This document shows, in pieces, positions 27,088-37,427 of a stretch of DNA of 64,000 nucleotides. The translations under genes and the position numbers were made by a program. Every line of letters starts with the position of its first letter. Positions within the stretch are counted from its first letter, which is position 1. The DNA is taken from assembly GCA_031253985.1 (NCBI GenBank), contig JAIRVH010000172.1, forward strand, positions 1-64,000. The letters run 5' to 3'. This DNA comes from Sphingobacterium sp. Its GTDB lineage: Bacteria; Bacteroidota; Bacteroidia; Sphingobacteriales; Sphingobacteriaceae. The notes beneath the pieces are model-generated. The model was not told the DNA's origin and searched no databases. It worked only from the letters and a program-made list of their open reading frames with translations.

Positions 27088-28977
27088 TTAATAATAAGTC
27101 TTCAAATAACGATCCGTTTGCTCTTTGCTATGGTTCATACGTATACGCCAGATTAATTCCTGCACATTCACAGTTTCAAAATCAGGGCCTAAATGATTAC
27201 TCATTAACTTTGCGGCAGATGCACCATTGTTGTCGCCATCATTATTCTCGGCCAACGGATCTGTCCCTTTACCGATATCCTTAAATCTGCTCCAGGCGTG
27301 AACTCCAATCACTGAAAACTTATTCTCTGTATCTACAGCTAATTTTTGCGAAATATAAGCTGGTGTACCTTCGCGTTCGTGATTTACATTTCCAAAATTC
27401 CAAAGGCTATAGCGTATGCTAATGACGGGAATCTCATATCCCTGTTTATTTTTCAGCCAAATAATATCCCCTTTGCCTCCTGCATATGGACTATATTGTA
27501 AGACAACAAGGCCCTCCAACTGCTCGTTGGCATCAATAAATGCTTGATAACCTTCTTTGGCCGCAGCCGATTTAACATCCTTAGCCATTAATCCAAGCAC
27601 CTTGATGCGATGTTGTCGCATATGTTGCGCAACATCTTTTGCTAAATTAGTTAAGCGTGTGGCCCGGCTCTCCTCGATCCCAAAATTGTCAACATACTGA
27701 TAACCTCCCCCAAGCGCTTCGATTAATGTATAGTCACGGTGTTGCTTACTGAAGATATTGTGAAACTGACTGGGTGCCATCTGCAGTAAATTGCTTGCCG
27801 CAATGCCAAATCCCATTTTCATGCCTGCGGCATCTCCATTCTGATAATAATCCGAAATAAAATCGTTCATCATCCACTGTACATTGTCCCCGTCCGAGAG
27901 ATAGTAGGAAACAAATTTTTTATCTTTTTTCCAGTCAATAAACTGCGGGTTGACTACTTTAGCCAGTGCTGAGGTCTGGCGCTGTTTATAGGTCAAGGAA
28001 GTCAGCGGAATATTGTAAATCCAATCACTCGGCACCCATACGTGACCTTTAGCCGATGCCCTGCTGACAAATACAGACTCATCGATGCCTTGCTCCCAAC
28101 CATAAATTGGAGCACCTGGAGCCAACCATGATAATATCTCCTCAAATACTTGCAGGTTCTGCCCGGCGGAAGCATTTTCTTTTCGCTTATTGATATTGAC
28201 CACGAACAAATTATTGGTTATGGCAAAATCACGTAATTCACCAGTCTGAACTGGCATCACAACCAATGCTTTGTTGCTTACCTTAGTCTTAAACTCTTTC
28301 CAGGCATCTGCTGTTGACTTATTCCTTGCGTCATATTTCATCGTGTACCCTGCGGCATCATATTTGGCTTTGTCGCGAATATCTACGATCAACGCGTTGT
28401 ACACCGAAGAAGCGACCGAAGCGACAATACTGCTTTCAGGATTATTGGTTACATCGGTAAGCACATAACCATCAAATAAATCCTTTATCTGCAACTTGAT
28501 CCCATCGGATGGTCCATAGTCATTTCGTGCCAACTCAATAGCACTCTGCATGCCCTGTTCGCTGATCCCCATATCGCCCAATGCTTGCTTGGAAAGTGCG
28601 TAAGATTCCCGCCCGGCGTGATCATGCAGCCAGACTGCAATCTGGCTCTTGCCTTGCTGCACTGCACGATTGGTCAGTCCAGCAAGTGATTGTGCCAGGA
28701 GATGATATTGCAAACCACGTATTTCATTGTTTTCACCGATATTATTGCGTGATCCAACATTGAGCACTTCCACTACCGACCAATACCGTTTGGGTTTTAT
28801 GGTCATTTCAGGCAGATTATACTGTCCATTATCTTTAAGTGGGTCATATAGATCTTCATACAGCTGTGGTACGGCATCATTTATGCCTTGATTGATATCA
28901 GGACTTTTATATTTTGAGCAGCTCAGAAAAAGGGCGCACATAACAAGCGCTATTCCATTAATCATATAGTCTTTCAT
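27088..28977 (-). CDS. GxGYxYP-family lipoprotein, putative glycoside hydrolase
   Basis: A 629-residue exported lipoprotein (lipobox LSC at residue 20). It contains LIEALGGGYQYVDNFG near residue 425, which resembles the G-x-G-Y-x-Y-P signature of a Bacteroidota family predicted to act on carbohydrates. Acidic patches in YYLSDGDNVQWMMNDF and DPLAENNDGDNNGASA could serve a catalytic or metal-binding role. It is the last gene of the SusCD operon, 13 bases after the SusD stop, where a surface enzyme is expected. The enzymatic activity is a family prediction only. Confidence 0.65.
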   Translation of the reverse strand: MKDYMINGIALVMCALFLSCSKYKSPDINQGINDAVPQLYEDLYDPLKDNGQYNLPEMTIKPKRYWSVVEVLNVGSRNNIGENNEIRGLQYHLLAQSLAGLTNRAVQQGKSQIAVWLHDHAGRESYALSKQALGDMGISEQGMQSAIELARNDYGPSDGIKLQIKDLFDGYVLTDVTNNPESSIVASVASSVYNALIVDIRDKAKYDAAGYTMKYDARNKSTADAWKEFKTKVSNKALVVMPVQTGELRDFAITNNLFVVNINKRKENASAGQNLQVFEEILSWLAPGAPIYGWEQGIDESVFVSRASAKGHVWVPSDWIYNIPLTSLTYKQRQTSALAKVVNPQFIDWKKDKKFVSYYLSDGDNVQWMMNDFISDYYQNGDAAGMKMGFGIAASNLLQMAPSQFHNIFSKQHRDYTLIEALGGGYQYVDNFGIEESRATRLTNLAKDVAQHMRQHRIKVLGLMAKDVKSAAAKEGYQAFIDANEQLEGLVVLQYSPYAGGKGDIIWLKNKQGYEIPVISIRYSLWNFGNVNHEREGTPAYISQKLAVDTENKFSVIGVHAWSRFKDIGKGTDPLAENNDGDNNGASAAKLMSNHLGPDFETVNVQELIWRIRMNHSKEQTDRYLKTYY

Positions 28978-28989
28978 ATAACATTCGAT

Positions 28990-30642
28990 TTAATTGTAAC
29001 CATTATTTTGGGTCAATCCTTCTGTTTTATTGATTTCATCCTGCGGAATGGGTCTCAAGAGATGAATGGCGCTTAAATTATTATACTTCTGCACCAAAGG
29101 ATTGTTTGCCTTCACCCGCGCTATAAGTTTACCTGTCCGTTTCAGATCGAACCAGCGATCATGCTCCCCCATCAGCTCACGTGCCCGTTCGTCAAGCAAA
29201 TCATCCAGACTGATTGTCGCCAATTTGAGATTGTCATTGAAAGCCGATTCGGATATGGCAGCACGTTTACGGAGTTCATTGATAAGATTGAGAGCATCTT
29301 GGTTTTGATGCATACCTAGATAGGCTTCTGCTGCAAGCAGGTAGGCATCAGACAAACGGAAGATAACATCTTCGCGCGTACCAGCTCCACCCCATGGCAT
29401 TTTGGTATCTCTAAATTTTTGAACGATTGGCATACGATCTATGGCGTTGGTCAGCACGGGTAGTGCTGTAGATTGCGGATACCAATTATACACATCACCC
29501 TTTTTAAATGGATAAAACCGCAGCGCACCAGCACTATTTCCCGACTGATCATTCCAACGGGGAAAATAAATTCCCAGTTTGCCAAAATCTTTGCTCGCAG
29601 GGTTATTGACCGTAAACGAGCGTTTGAACGTTACATCATAACGTGTATCCAGGTCAGGGTGATCAAAATATTGGTGGGCTCTTGGGATGACCCAATATTG
29701 TCTGTTCATAGCACTGTAATCAGCTTGATTGCGTACAAAAAGATCGGGTTCTAATGCGGTAATATTAAAACCAAAAAGCTGTTGCTGTAGATTTCCACCA
29801 CCAACATAATTTTTATCTGTACCGTATTGAATTGCCCAGATTACCTCACTGTTATTCTGATTGTTTTCATCATAGACACTTGCGTAAGACCCCAATAAGC
29901 GATATTGAGTCGACTGTATTAGGCTGTTAAAATTTTGTGCGGCATCTTTAAAGTCGGTCGCCGCAGCAAAAGGTTTATACCCCCGTGTCAAATAGAGCTT
30001 ACCTAATAAAAACCGTACCGCGGCATCATTAATTTCACCTGCTTCAGTATTTCCAAAGCTGAGTACGTCTTTGACGCTCTCCAAATCCTCAATCAATTGT
30101 TTGTATAGCTGAGCCTCGGGCGTACGCTGCACAGTTTTCAGTACCTCTTTCTGTTCTTCAAGGTAAAGAGGGACATCCCCAAATGTTTCTACCAAATAAT
30201 AGTAAGCTAAGGCACGGAAGAATTTTCCCTTGGCTATCATTTTAGAATAATCAGCTCCCGCAACCGCTGCTGTGGTTCGAGTCAACAGAATGTTGGATTC
30301 CTGTACGATCTTATATAAATTGTTCCAATATCCACCAATAACTGGGGCGGTGCCATTGAATGTCTTGTCGTAACCATTGAACATCCGTTCGGACTCACTT
30401 TCGGTAATCGCCATATATAAGTCGGTTCCAAAATATTGTATTTCACCTGTGTTGAATATGGATCTGCTCTTCACATATAGATCTACAATCAGCTTTTCCT
30501 GACCTTCTTTACTATCGTAAAATTTATCGGTTACCGTCGAGGGCGAGTCTACATCCAGGAAACTGGAACAGCTCACCGTAGCAGATAACAGGGTGGCTCC
30601 CAAGAGGAACAGGCGCATTTGATTCGTTAATATATTCTTCAT
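28990..30642 (-). CDS. RagB/SusD family nutrient-uptake outer-membrane lipoprotein
   Basis: A 550-residue SusD-like protein that caps the partner SusC channel and captures substrate at the cell surface. The ATG at 30642 starts a signal peptide ending in SATVSC, so the longer frame to 30666, which would overlap susC, is rejected. SSFLDVDSPSTVTDKF, FFRALAYYYLVETFGDVPL and the C-terminal LLDERARELMGEHDRWFDLKRTG with HLLRPIPQDEINKTEG are hallmarks of the family. It lies 10 bases after susC. Confidence 0.93.
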   Translation of the reverse strand: MKNILTNQMRLFLLGATLLSATVSCSSFLDVDSPSTVTDKFYDSKEGQEKLIVDLYVKSRSIFNTGEIQYFGTDLYMAITESESERMFNGYDKTFNGTAPVIGGYWNNLYKIVQESNILLTRTTAAVAGADYSKMIAKGKFFRALAYYYLVETFGDVPLYLEEQKEVLKTVQRTPEAQLYKQLIEDLESVKDVLSFGNTEAGEINDAAVRFLLGKLYLTRGYKPFAAATDFKDAAQNFNSLIQSTQYRLLGSYASVYDENNQNNSEVIWAIQYGTDKNYVGGGNLQQQLFGFNITALEPDLFVRNQADYSAMNRQYWVIPRAHQYFDHPDLDTRYDVTFKRSFTVNNPASKDFGKLGIYFPRWNDQSGNSAGALRFYPFKKGDVYNWYPQSTALPVLTNAIDRMPIVQKFRDTKMPWGGAGTREDVIFRLSDAYLLAAEAYLGMHQNQDALNLINELRKRAAISESAFNDNLKLATISLDDLLDERARELMGEHDRWFDLKRTGKLIARVKANNPLVQKYNNLSAIHLLRPIPQDEINKTEGLTQNNGYN

Positions 30643-30652
30643 GTCGTAAAAA

Positions 30653-33625
30653 TTAAAATGAAACATTCACCCCAACATTAAATATACGAGGAAAGATAGA
30701 AAGCTGTGTATACAGGTTTTCACCAATGATTTCTGGATCAGGTCCTTTATACTTTGTAAATGTAAATGGATTGATCACTGAAGCATAAGCTCTAAAAGAT
30801 TTACTTTTCAGCCGTTGAGCCAATTCCACAGGTAGGGTATAACCCAACGTGATGTTTTGAATCTTCACAAAGGTCCCACTTACTTTTCCCAACACCTGCG
30901 TATAATAAGATTGTGCACCAATTTCTGGGTAACTGTTACTTCTGTTTTCAGGTGTCCAGTAAGCTAAATTCAATTTATTCCAGTGCTCATTGTCCCAAGC
31001 CGTAAATGTGTAGGTAAAATCATCGTTATACAATCCGCCGATCCGTCCATATACATACGCTGTAAGATCAAAATTCCTGTAGCTAAGGGTATTGGTCAAA
31101 CCAAAAGAATAGTCTGGAGAAGGTGTCCCCAATACTTTATAATCGCGTTCATCCAACACTCCGTCACCATTGAGGTCCGCAACCTTGATATGTCCTGGAG
31201 CCTGACCATATTTTGTTGCCATTTCCTTTTCCTCTTCTTGCCAAATCCCTAGATGTTCAAAATTATAAATGACACGGATGGGCTGACCGATAAACCATCT
31301 GTTAGCGAGGTCATCTTTTCCGTCGCCAAAAATATCCTTGATACGATTACGGTTAAGTGAAAAGACAGCATTTGTTTTCCATGAGAAATTAGCATGCTGT
31401 ATGTTTACACTTTTTAAGTTAAGTTCGATACCGCGGTTGCCGGTTGTTCCTACGTTTCGAAGTATAGATGTGAAACCATTCAGTCCAGCAACAGATTGTC
31501 TAAATATCAAATTTTTGGTCGTTCTGTCATACACATCTACCGTACCTGAAAGACGATTGTTCAACAGAGCGAAATCCAATCCAAGATCCCATTCGGAAGT
31601 CATCTCCCAGGTAAGCGCAGGATTTCCTTTTGTAGCGCCTATACCATAGCCGTTTTGTCCCTTCCCATTAATTGCGTACTTAGAAAGGTCCAGCACGCTG
31701 TTCACAACATTGTAATCCATGTTGTTGTTGCCACTCTTGCCCCAGCTCAACCGTACTTTTAAATCATTGAAAAGATGCTGTCCTTTCATAAATTCCTCAT
31801 TTGAGATGCGCCAGGCAAGAGCTGCTGATGGCATAAATCCCCATCTATTCTGCGGTGCCAAACGCGATGTTCCATCCCGGCGTCCGGTCAGGGTCAGGAG
31901 ATAAAGATCTCTATATCCATAATTGAATCGCATCATATAAGACAACATCGCTGCTTCCCAGTAGTAACTTGAAACATCGGTAATTTCATCTGCTGACTGG
32001 ATGGCATGCCAGTCCGAATTGAACGGCATACCTACACCACGCATCTGCGACCCTTGATGGGTTTCTTTCTGCATACTGAACAAACCGACGACATTGATTT
32101 TATGGATATCAGCCCAATTTTTATCATAGGTAAGGGTATTGTCCCAAACATAATTAAGGTTTTTGCTTTCGCGGCGAAAAGCATCTGGTGCGTTAACTCC
32201 ACTTTTGGCCTGTGTATATCGGCCTATCCATTCACCGTAAGTATCATTGTCCAGCTGAATTGCAAATTGTGACTTGAATGTCAGCTCCTGTAAAGGTTTA
32301 AATTCGGTAAATCCGGCAAGATTGATAAAGTTTGCCTCGGTAATTTTCTTATTATTTTCAATTTGGACAAAGGGATTTATTTTGCTTGATGTCGGTTGTA
32401 CCTCGAAAGCATAATTTCCATCCCTATCGTACGGACTTGCAATCGGTGGAATAAAGTATGCATTGATCAGCGCGTCATCGGCTCCATGATTTATTCTATT
32501 GAACGAAAAATAATTGTTCATCCCCACTTTGAAGCGTTCTGAAATACGGTGCTGCAGCCCCATATTGACCGTATAACGCTTAAAGTTTTCATTGCCAACG
32601 AGCCCAGCATCATTGTTATAACCAGCTGAAAATGCATAATTGCTCTTTTCGGACTGACCGTTTGCACTCATGTACTGCGTATTACCCAGGCTGTTTGAGG
32701 TCACTTCACGTAACCAGTCATAATATTCTCCATATTTAATACGACGTTTTTCATCGGTAGTTAAGAAGTCCGACCTGCCCAATGAACTTTCGCCGTATTT
32801 CTTTTTCCAAAGTGCAATTTTATAGTTTACATATTCAAGCCCGTTGCCCATGTTTCCGATCATATCGGGAATACGGGTTGGTGTTTTGAGATTGAGAGAT
32901 CCTGAATATTCCAGTTGAAAACCTTGTTTTTTTCCTGCCGCTTTTGTGGTGATGATTACCACTCCATTGGCTCCCCTTGAGCCATAAATTGCAGACGAAG
33001 AGGCGTCCTTCAAGATATCGATAGATTCAATATCGGCTGCATTGAGATGTCTCATTCCCGAATAAGATGGAATTCCATCAATGACATACAGCGGTTCGTT
33101 GGAATAATTGAATGAGTTGGTTCCTCTGATCTGAACACTCATGTCGGCACCCGGCCTATTATTGGTTTTGGTAACCAAAACACCACTCACGCGGCCATTA
33201 AGTGCCTCGGTCACATTGGTCGCCTGAGCCTGAACCAATTCCGAATTCTGAATATTGGCGATTGAACCCGTTAAATCTTTTTTCTGGATTTTTCCGTAAC
33301 CGTAAACGACTACTTCCTCGAGATTCTGGCCTCTATTTGTCATCGTTATCTCAAGGTCTCCACTGCTGGGAATGTCCACTGTAACCGATTGATAGCCCAG
33401 CAAGGTAAACGTTAATGAATTGCCCACCTGAACATTCACTTCGAAGCTTCCATCAGATTTGGTTGAAGCCAACGATTTCGAATGACTTAAAATGGATACC
33501 CCAATCAATGGAATTCCCGTTTGGTCTTTCACCTTGCCTTTGACGTTTCGCTGTTGTCCCACAACAACGATCGAAAACAGCATAAGCATTGCTACGGTGA
33601 AAATAAGTTTATAATAAATTTTCAT
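30653..33625 (-). CDS. SusC/RagA family TonB-linked outer-membrane protein
   Basis: A 990-residue TonB-dependent transporter. After the signal peptide (ends VVVGQ) comes a carboxypeptidase-like domain (VKGKVKDQTGIPLIGVSI, then STKSDGSFEV). The plug follows with GRVSGVLVTKTNNRPGADMS, VQIRGTNSFNYSNEPLYVID and AIYGSRGANGVVIITTK, then the 22-strand barrel ending in phenylalanine (NVGVNVSF). It pairs with the downstream SusD. The substrate is unknown; the LamG and GxGYxYP partners suggest a glycan. Confidence 0.94.
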   Translation of the reverse strand: MKIYYKLIFTVAMLMLFSIVVVGQQRNVKGKVKDQTGIPLIGVSILSHSKSLASTKSDGSFEVNVQVGNSLTFTLLGYQSVTVDIPSSGDLEITMTNRGQNLEEVVVYGYGKIQKKDLTGSIANIQNSELVQAQATNVTEALNGRVSGVLVTKTNNRPGADMSVQIRGTNSFNYSNEPLYVIDGIPSYSGMRHLNAADIESIDILKDASSSAIYGSRGANGVVIITTKAAGKKQGFQLEYSGSLNLKTPTRIPDMIGNMGNGLEYVNYKIALWKKKYGESSLGRSDFLTTDEKRRIKYGEYYDWLREVTSNSLGNTQYMSANGQSEKSNYAFSAGYNNDAGLVGNENFKRYTVNMGLQHRISERFKVGMNNYFSFNRINHGADDALINAYFIPPIASPYDRDGNYAFEVQPTSSKINPFVQIENNKKITEANFINLAGFTEFKPLQELTFKSQFAIQLDNDTYGEWIGRYTQAKSGVNAPDAFRRESKNLNYVWDNTLTYDKNWADIHKINVVGLFSMQKETHQGSQMRGVGMPFNSDWHAIQSADEITDVSSYYWEAAMLSYMMRFNYGYRDLYLLTLTGRRDGTSRLAPQNRWGFMPSAALAWRISNEEFMKGQHLFNDLKVRLSWGKSGNNNMDYNVVNSVLDLSKYAINGKGQNGYGIGATKGNPALTWEMTSEWDLGLDFALLNNRLSGTVDVYDRTTKNLIFRQSVAGLNGFTSILRNVGTTGNRGIELNLKSVNIQHANFSWKTNAVFSLNRNRIKDIFGDGKDDLANRWFIGQPIRVIYNFEHLGIWQEEEKEMATKYGQAPGHIKVADLNGDGVLDERDYKVLGTPSPDYSFGLTNTLSYRNFDLTAYVYGRIGGLYNDDFTYTFTAWDNEHWNKLNLAYWTPENRSNSYPEIGAQSYYTQVLGKVSGTFVKIQNITLGYTLPVELAQRLKSKSFRAYASVINPFTFTKYKGPDPEIIGENLYTQLSIFPRIFNVGVNVSF

Positions 33626-33662
33626 CCTTTTTTCTTTAATAAATTGATATATGTCTATCCGG

Positions 33663-34724
33663 TTATTTTATTTTGTGCCATTTGTGCTGACCAACGATTT
33701 TAGCGCGGAACTTATTGGTCTTGTCTGGAATGGATTCATTATTTTCAGGCACTTTCGCAAAATCCCAAGCACAGATCAGGTCCGATTCGGTTCCAACAAC
33801 CTCAGCATTCATTAGCTGTCCTACTTCTGCAGCTGATTTGGCCGTGCTCCACAATCTGAACTTCTTCATATATCCTGTCATCCCGCGGTTATTATCCTCA
33901 GGTTCTACAAAAGCCCACATTTTGAGGTTGCGGCTATTGGGCTGGTATTTCTGCAAGACCCCAGCCGGATCCTTAATATCATTGGATTTAGAGAATAGTA
34001 ATTTACCATTGATATACATTTTCAGCTGATCCGATGCAAGGGATTCATCATATACGGTAACAAGATGGTTCCATTGTCCATAGTTGGTTGGAAAGGCCGC
34101 TCCCCACTCCAGCACTCTGTCCTGTTGTGGTCCCATTCCCAAAGTTGTACGGAGATTGCTTCCCATAAAATTAACCATCCATCCTTGTTTGACTCCTTTG
34201 CCATCATGGCTAAAGGTGGCTACGAAATCTCCGATTGCAAACTCAAAAAATCCGGGATCATATTTTATCCACGATTCTATGGTAAATTGTCTGGAAGCAC
34301 TAAACAGATTAGATTCACCAAAATCAATGTAACCTTTTTTGTCAACGCCGAATACTTGTAACTCACCAACAGTGCCCGGTGACAATGTTTCCTGATAGGA
34401 ATTTCGAAAAGTCTGAATAGCTTTATTGGCTTCGATACAAAAACTATTCACCTCAAAAGGCAATACAAAAATCCCAGCCTTTGCTTTAGAAATTCCTTCC
34501 TTAAGATGACTCAATGCCTGTTCCAGTTCGACGGCATTAGCTTTTGGATAAGTTCCGTCAACTTCACCTATTTTAGCCGTGTCCAAAAGCACCTGCATAG
34601 TATCCAAATAATTGTTCAGACAGGAAAGATCGAGTTCCATTGGCTCTTGCTTATTCTGAACACATGCGGTAAATAACAGTGTACCGCAAAAAATAAGAAG
34701 CAGTTTGTTTTTAATCCATTTCAT
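33663..34724 (-). CDS. LamG-like (concanavalin-type) lipoprotein, DUF4972-like N-terminus
   Basis: A 353-residue lipoprotein with lipobox FTAC. Residues about 25-115 are helical and resemble DUF4972. From about 125 the protein has a laminin-G-like beta-sandwich, with FTIESWIKYDPGFFEFAIGDF, WNHLVTVYDES, LKMYINGKLL and MKKFRLWSTAKSAAEVGQLM. Such proteins bind surface glycans in SusCD loci. It is the first gene of the operon, 37 bases before susC. The upstream 150 bases carry the TTAAT repeat cluster. Confidence 0.82.
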   Translation of the reverse strand: MKWIKNKLLLIFCGTLLFTACVQNKQEPMELDLSCLNNYLDTMQVLLDTAKIGEVDGTYPKANAVELEQALSHLKEGISKAKAGIFVLPFEVNSFCIEANKAIQTFRNSYQETLSPGTVGELQVFGVDKKGYIDFGESNLFSASRQFTIESWIKYDPGFFEFAIGDFVATFSHDGKGVKQGWMVNFMGSNLRTTLGMGPQQDRVLEWGAAFPTNYGQWNHLVTVYDESLASDQLKMYINGKLLFSKSNDIKDPAGVLQKYQPNSRNLKMWAFVEPEDNNRGMTGYMKKFRLWSTAKSAAEVGQLMNAEVVGTESDLICAWDFAKVPENNESIPDKTNKFRAKIVGQHKWHKIK

Positions 34725-34816
34725 AATCAGATTGGTTATTTAATATAATTGGAATATGCGCAGTGCTAAATTGATTTACTCATTTCAGCGTGCTGCTACA
34801 TAATTCGAAAACAATA

Positions 34817-34859
34817 TTAATGCGACCTGATTAATTTAGGGGTTAATCGAAGGATTAAT
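34817..34859 (-). promoter_or_regulatory. Candidate operator: four TTAAT repeats upstream of the LamG-SusCD operon
   Basis: TTAAT occurs at 34817, 34831, 34843 and 34855, spaced 14, 12 and 12 bases. The last two share a longer TTAATCG core. They lie about 95-135 bases before the LamG lipoprotein ATG. Roughly one-turn spacing of short direct repeats suits a winged-helix regulator such as the adjacent one. This is inference. Confidence 0.4.
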
Positions 34860-34874
34860 CGCTCAAAAAAAAGG

Positions 34875-37427
34875 CTAATCTTCGTGGAAAATAGATTCAA
34901 ATGATGTTAAGTATTCTGTTCCCATCCATTTGCTATATCGCTTCTGAAATTTTTGATACGATTTTTTTGCTTTTGCCTCATCCCCCATTCTCTTCCATAT
35001 ATTTATTTCAATCTTGAGCGCCTCCAGCGAAACGGGATCGGTAATATAAAGAATCTGTATAAGTTGAAGTGCTATCTTGAGCTCATTTTCAGAATAGGCC
35101 AGCTTGATTTGTTGCATCAAAAAATCGACAATCTCCTGCTCATAAATTGACTTTAACGTGTCCAGACCATCGACACTTTCTTTAGGTAAAAATTGCCCAC
35201 GGTTTAAAATGGTCCACAGCTCATTGGTCAGTGTATGCTGTCCAATAATCGTCTTAAAATGATAGCTATCGACGTAGGTTCCATCCAGTTCAATTTTATA
35301 AAATGGCTGTACATAGACCAGTTTTATTCCGTCCATATACTCTAAGGATTTTCTTAGGTGGTTTAAGGTAACATTACGGATGTTTTTGGATGCAATATAT
35401 TCTTTATCCGGCCAAAGTAAACTACTGATCACCTCAGAACTTATTCCTCTATTGGGGTCATATAAAAGTATTAGAATCAACAAATGCTTTACCTTTCCTT
35501 TAAACAGATGCGTAATATCCACTCCCTTGGCATCCGTAACCTTGAATTCACCGAAAAGATGAATACAATTGGTTGCCGGAAATATAAAATCGTCCGTCAA
35601 CAGTTGCATGCCTACGGAACTTTCTCCTGTATCTTTTTCTGCATGTTGTCTCGCTGCTGCCACATTACCCTTTCCTTCCTTCAACTTCCGATACAATACC
35701 AGTCCTGTAATCCCTCCAAATATCAGCAGCCAAAGCCACAAGCTCCAAGATGACGCCTCTCGTTCCTTATTCCAATCGCCTAGCGTTAAAACGGGAAGTC
35801 TCAGTCTATAAATCACAACCTCCGATTTGACTTCTTCATTATCATACACTTCGGTCACAGCATAAAATCTATTTAACGGTTCGAATTGAAATAGATTTGC
35901 ATTAGTCTTTATTTTATCCGATTTAATTGGAATGGAATCGCCCAAAGCCTGATAGTGGGGATTATCAATTGAGAATTGATACAATTGGAGAAATGAGCTG
36001 GACTCATACTCGGAATACATCAGGCTGTAGAAGTTCTTTTTGCCATCATAGACCAATTGCCGTACAGGAACTTTATTTTTCGCCTTCCAATCAAGCTCCC
36101 AAACCTTCTTTACAGCTTGCTTATCGACATCAAATCGGTACAAATCATAGTAATAATTTCGTCCAAGGTTATTATTTCCCTGTGTATTGCCCATCCCGGC
36201 AAAAACATAAAAATGATTGGCTTTGTCAATGAAGGATGATGTAAAATAACGGGGATAAATCTTATCACCACTTACATGCAATGTATCCCAAACTCCGGTT
36301 TGCGTATTCAGCTTTAGAAAATCCCCATTATAACGCTCATTGCCAAAGCCACCAAATATAAGATAATCGCTTTGAGATAGTGCTTGTCCGGTATGATGAT
36401 GAAGCTGCATCGGCAATTGCCGTTTACTGACACAAACCGATTGCAGGTTATCCAAATCAATCTGCACAATAGAACAGATGTCCTGTGGTAGGTTATTTAC
36501 TTCATAAATGTACAGTTTATTGTTTAGGAGAAAACTATTGCCTAACTGAATCCGAAAAGGAAGGTTATGTGGCATCGGGTAGACTGATTCATTTCCAGCA
36601 TATAGATCAGTCATCCAGAGGCTGTCCTGTGAAAAAACAATGAACCTTCCCCGCTCCTGATCCATTTGATAACCACCTATAGCATTAAGTTTGATGGTTT
36701 TCCACTTCTCCCAGAAAAAAGATTCTGGTGCCAACCAGCTGGCGTTAATTGTTTTCCCGATCCTATTCCCTCGGTCGTCATGAATGATATCTCCACCGCG
36801 TTCTTTTAGTGGAATACCGCATTGAACCATACCATCTGAAAGAGAAACATCTTTGATCGTATAGTCAGCAACATCAATGGCATAACCATTTTTCCCAAAG
36901 ATTAACTGCTGGGGCAATATTTTTGTGCGAAGTCCAGAAACTGTGGAAATCACAATACGTTGGTTCAAAACTTTCCAGGTAATTTTCCCTTCGGGCAAAT
37001 TGATCCGTAGGTCGACAGGAAACCACTGTTGAATCTTGAGCTGACTTTTGTCAAAAATAAACTGGCCAAGCACACTGTTTCCTTCTAAATTGAGACTAAA
37101 TTCGATCTTCTGGCTACGGGTACTCTTAAGATTCATCGAAATGACCTGATCTGAACCCGCAAATTTAAGCTTAAATATACCGCCCTGATTTGACCTTTCA
37201 TCAAGCGCCAACTGAAAAGTTAGCTGAAGATTTCCGTTTTCAAACGACTTCAATCGCTTGAGTTGATCAAAAGAAATTTCAGCCGAAGAGCGCTTGCTAA
37301 TGGGATAGGCATTACCATTAATTCTTAATCCATTCGCCCATATTTTGGCAAAAAAAAGAATAAAACACAGTGTTAAAATATACCTAAAAAATTTATAGAC
37401 TATTTCTTTAGAAAAATGACCCTTCAT
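34875..37427 (-). CDS. Membrane-spanning one-component regulator: LamG/kelch-like sensor, TM helix, winged helix and TPR-like domain
   Basis: An 850-residue protein. A signal peptide (residues 1-31) leads to a beta-rich region (about 32-230) and then kelch-like propeller repeats (about 340-450, with YLIFGGFGNERYNGDF and FYVFAGMGNTQG). One membrane helix spans about 560-580 (SLWLWLLIFGGITGLVLY), followed by Arg/Lys. The cytoplasmic part has a winged-helix domain of the OmpR/SARP type (about 622-720, with ISSEVISSLLWPD and IRNVTLNHLRKSLE) and a TPR/BTAD-like helical tail. It lies upstream of, and parallel to, the LamG-SusCD operon and probably controls it. The domain calls are by eye. Confidence 0.7.
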   Translation of the reverse strand: MKGHFSKEIVYKFFRYILTLCFILFFAKIWANGLRINGNAYPISKRSSAEISFDQLKRLKSFENGNLQLTFQLALDERSNQGGIFKLKFAGSDQVISMNLKSTRSQKIEFSLNLEGNSVLGQFIFDKSQLKIQQWFPVDLRINLPEGKITWKVLNQRIVISTVSGLRTKILPQQLIFGKNGYAIDVADYTIKDVSLSDGMVQCGIPLKERGGDIIHDDRGNRIGKTINASWLAPESFFWEKWKTIKLNAIGGYQMDQERGRFIVFSQDSLWMTDLYAGNESVYPMPHNLPFRIQLGNSFLLNNKLYIYEVNNLPQDICSIVQIDLDNLQSVCVSKRQLPMQLHHHTGQALSQSDYLIFGGFGNERYNGDFLKLNTQTGVWDTLHVSGDKIYPRYFTSSFIDKANHFYVFAGMGNTQGNNNLGRNYYYDLYRFDVDKQAVKKVWELDWKAKNKVPVRQLVYDGKKNFYSLMYSEYESSSFLQLYQFSIDNPHYQALGDSIPIKSDKIKTNANLFQFEPLNRFYAVTEVYDNEEVKSEVVIYRLRLPVLTLGDWNKEREASSWSLWLWLLIFGGITGLVLYRKLKEGKGNVAAARQHAEKDTGESSVGMQLLTDDFIFPATNCIHLFGEFKVTDAKGVDITHLFKGKVKHLLILILLYDPNRGISSEVISSLLWPDKEYIASKNIRNVTLNHLRKSLEYMDGIKLVYVQPFYKIELDGTYVDSYHFKTIIGQHTLTNELWTILNRGQFLPKESVDGLDTLKSIYEQEIVDFLMQQIKLAYSENELKIALQLIQILYITDPVSLEALKIEINIWKRMGDEAKAKKSYQKFQKRYSKWMGTEYLTSFESIFHED

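Noticed and set aside
34065..34361. Forward frames within the LamG lipoprotein gene
   Set aside because: Shadows of the reverse-strand lipoprotein gene; no independent support.
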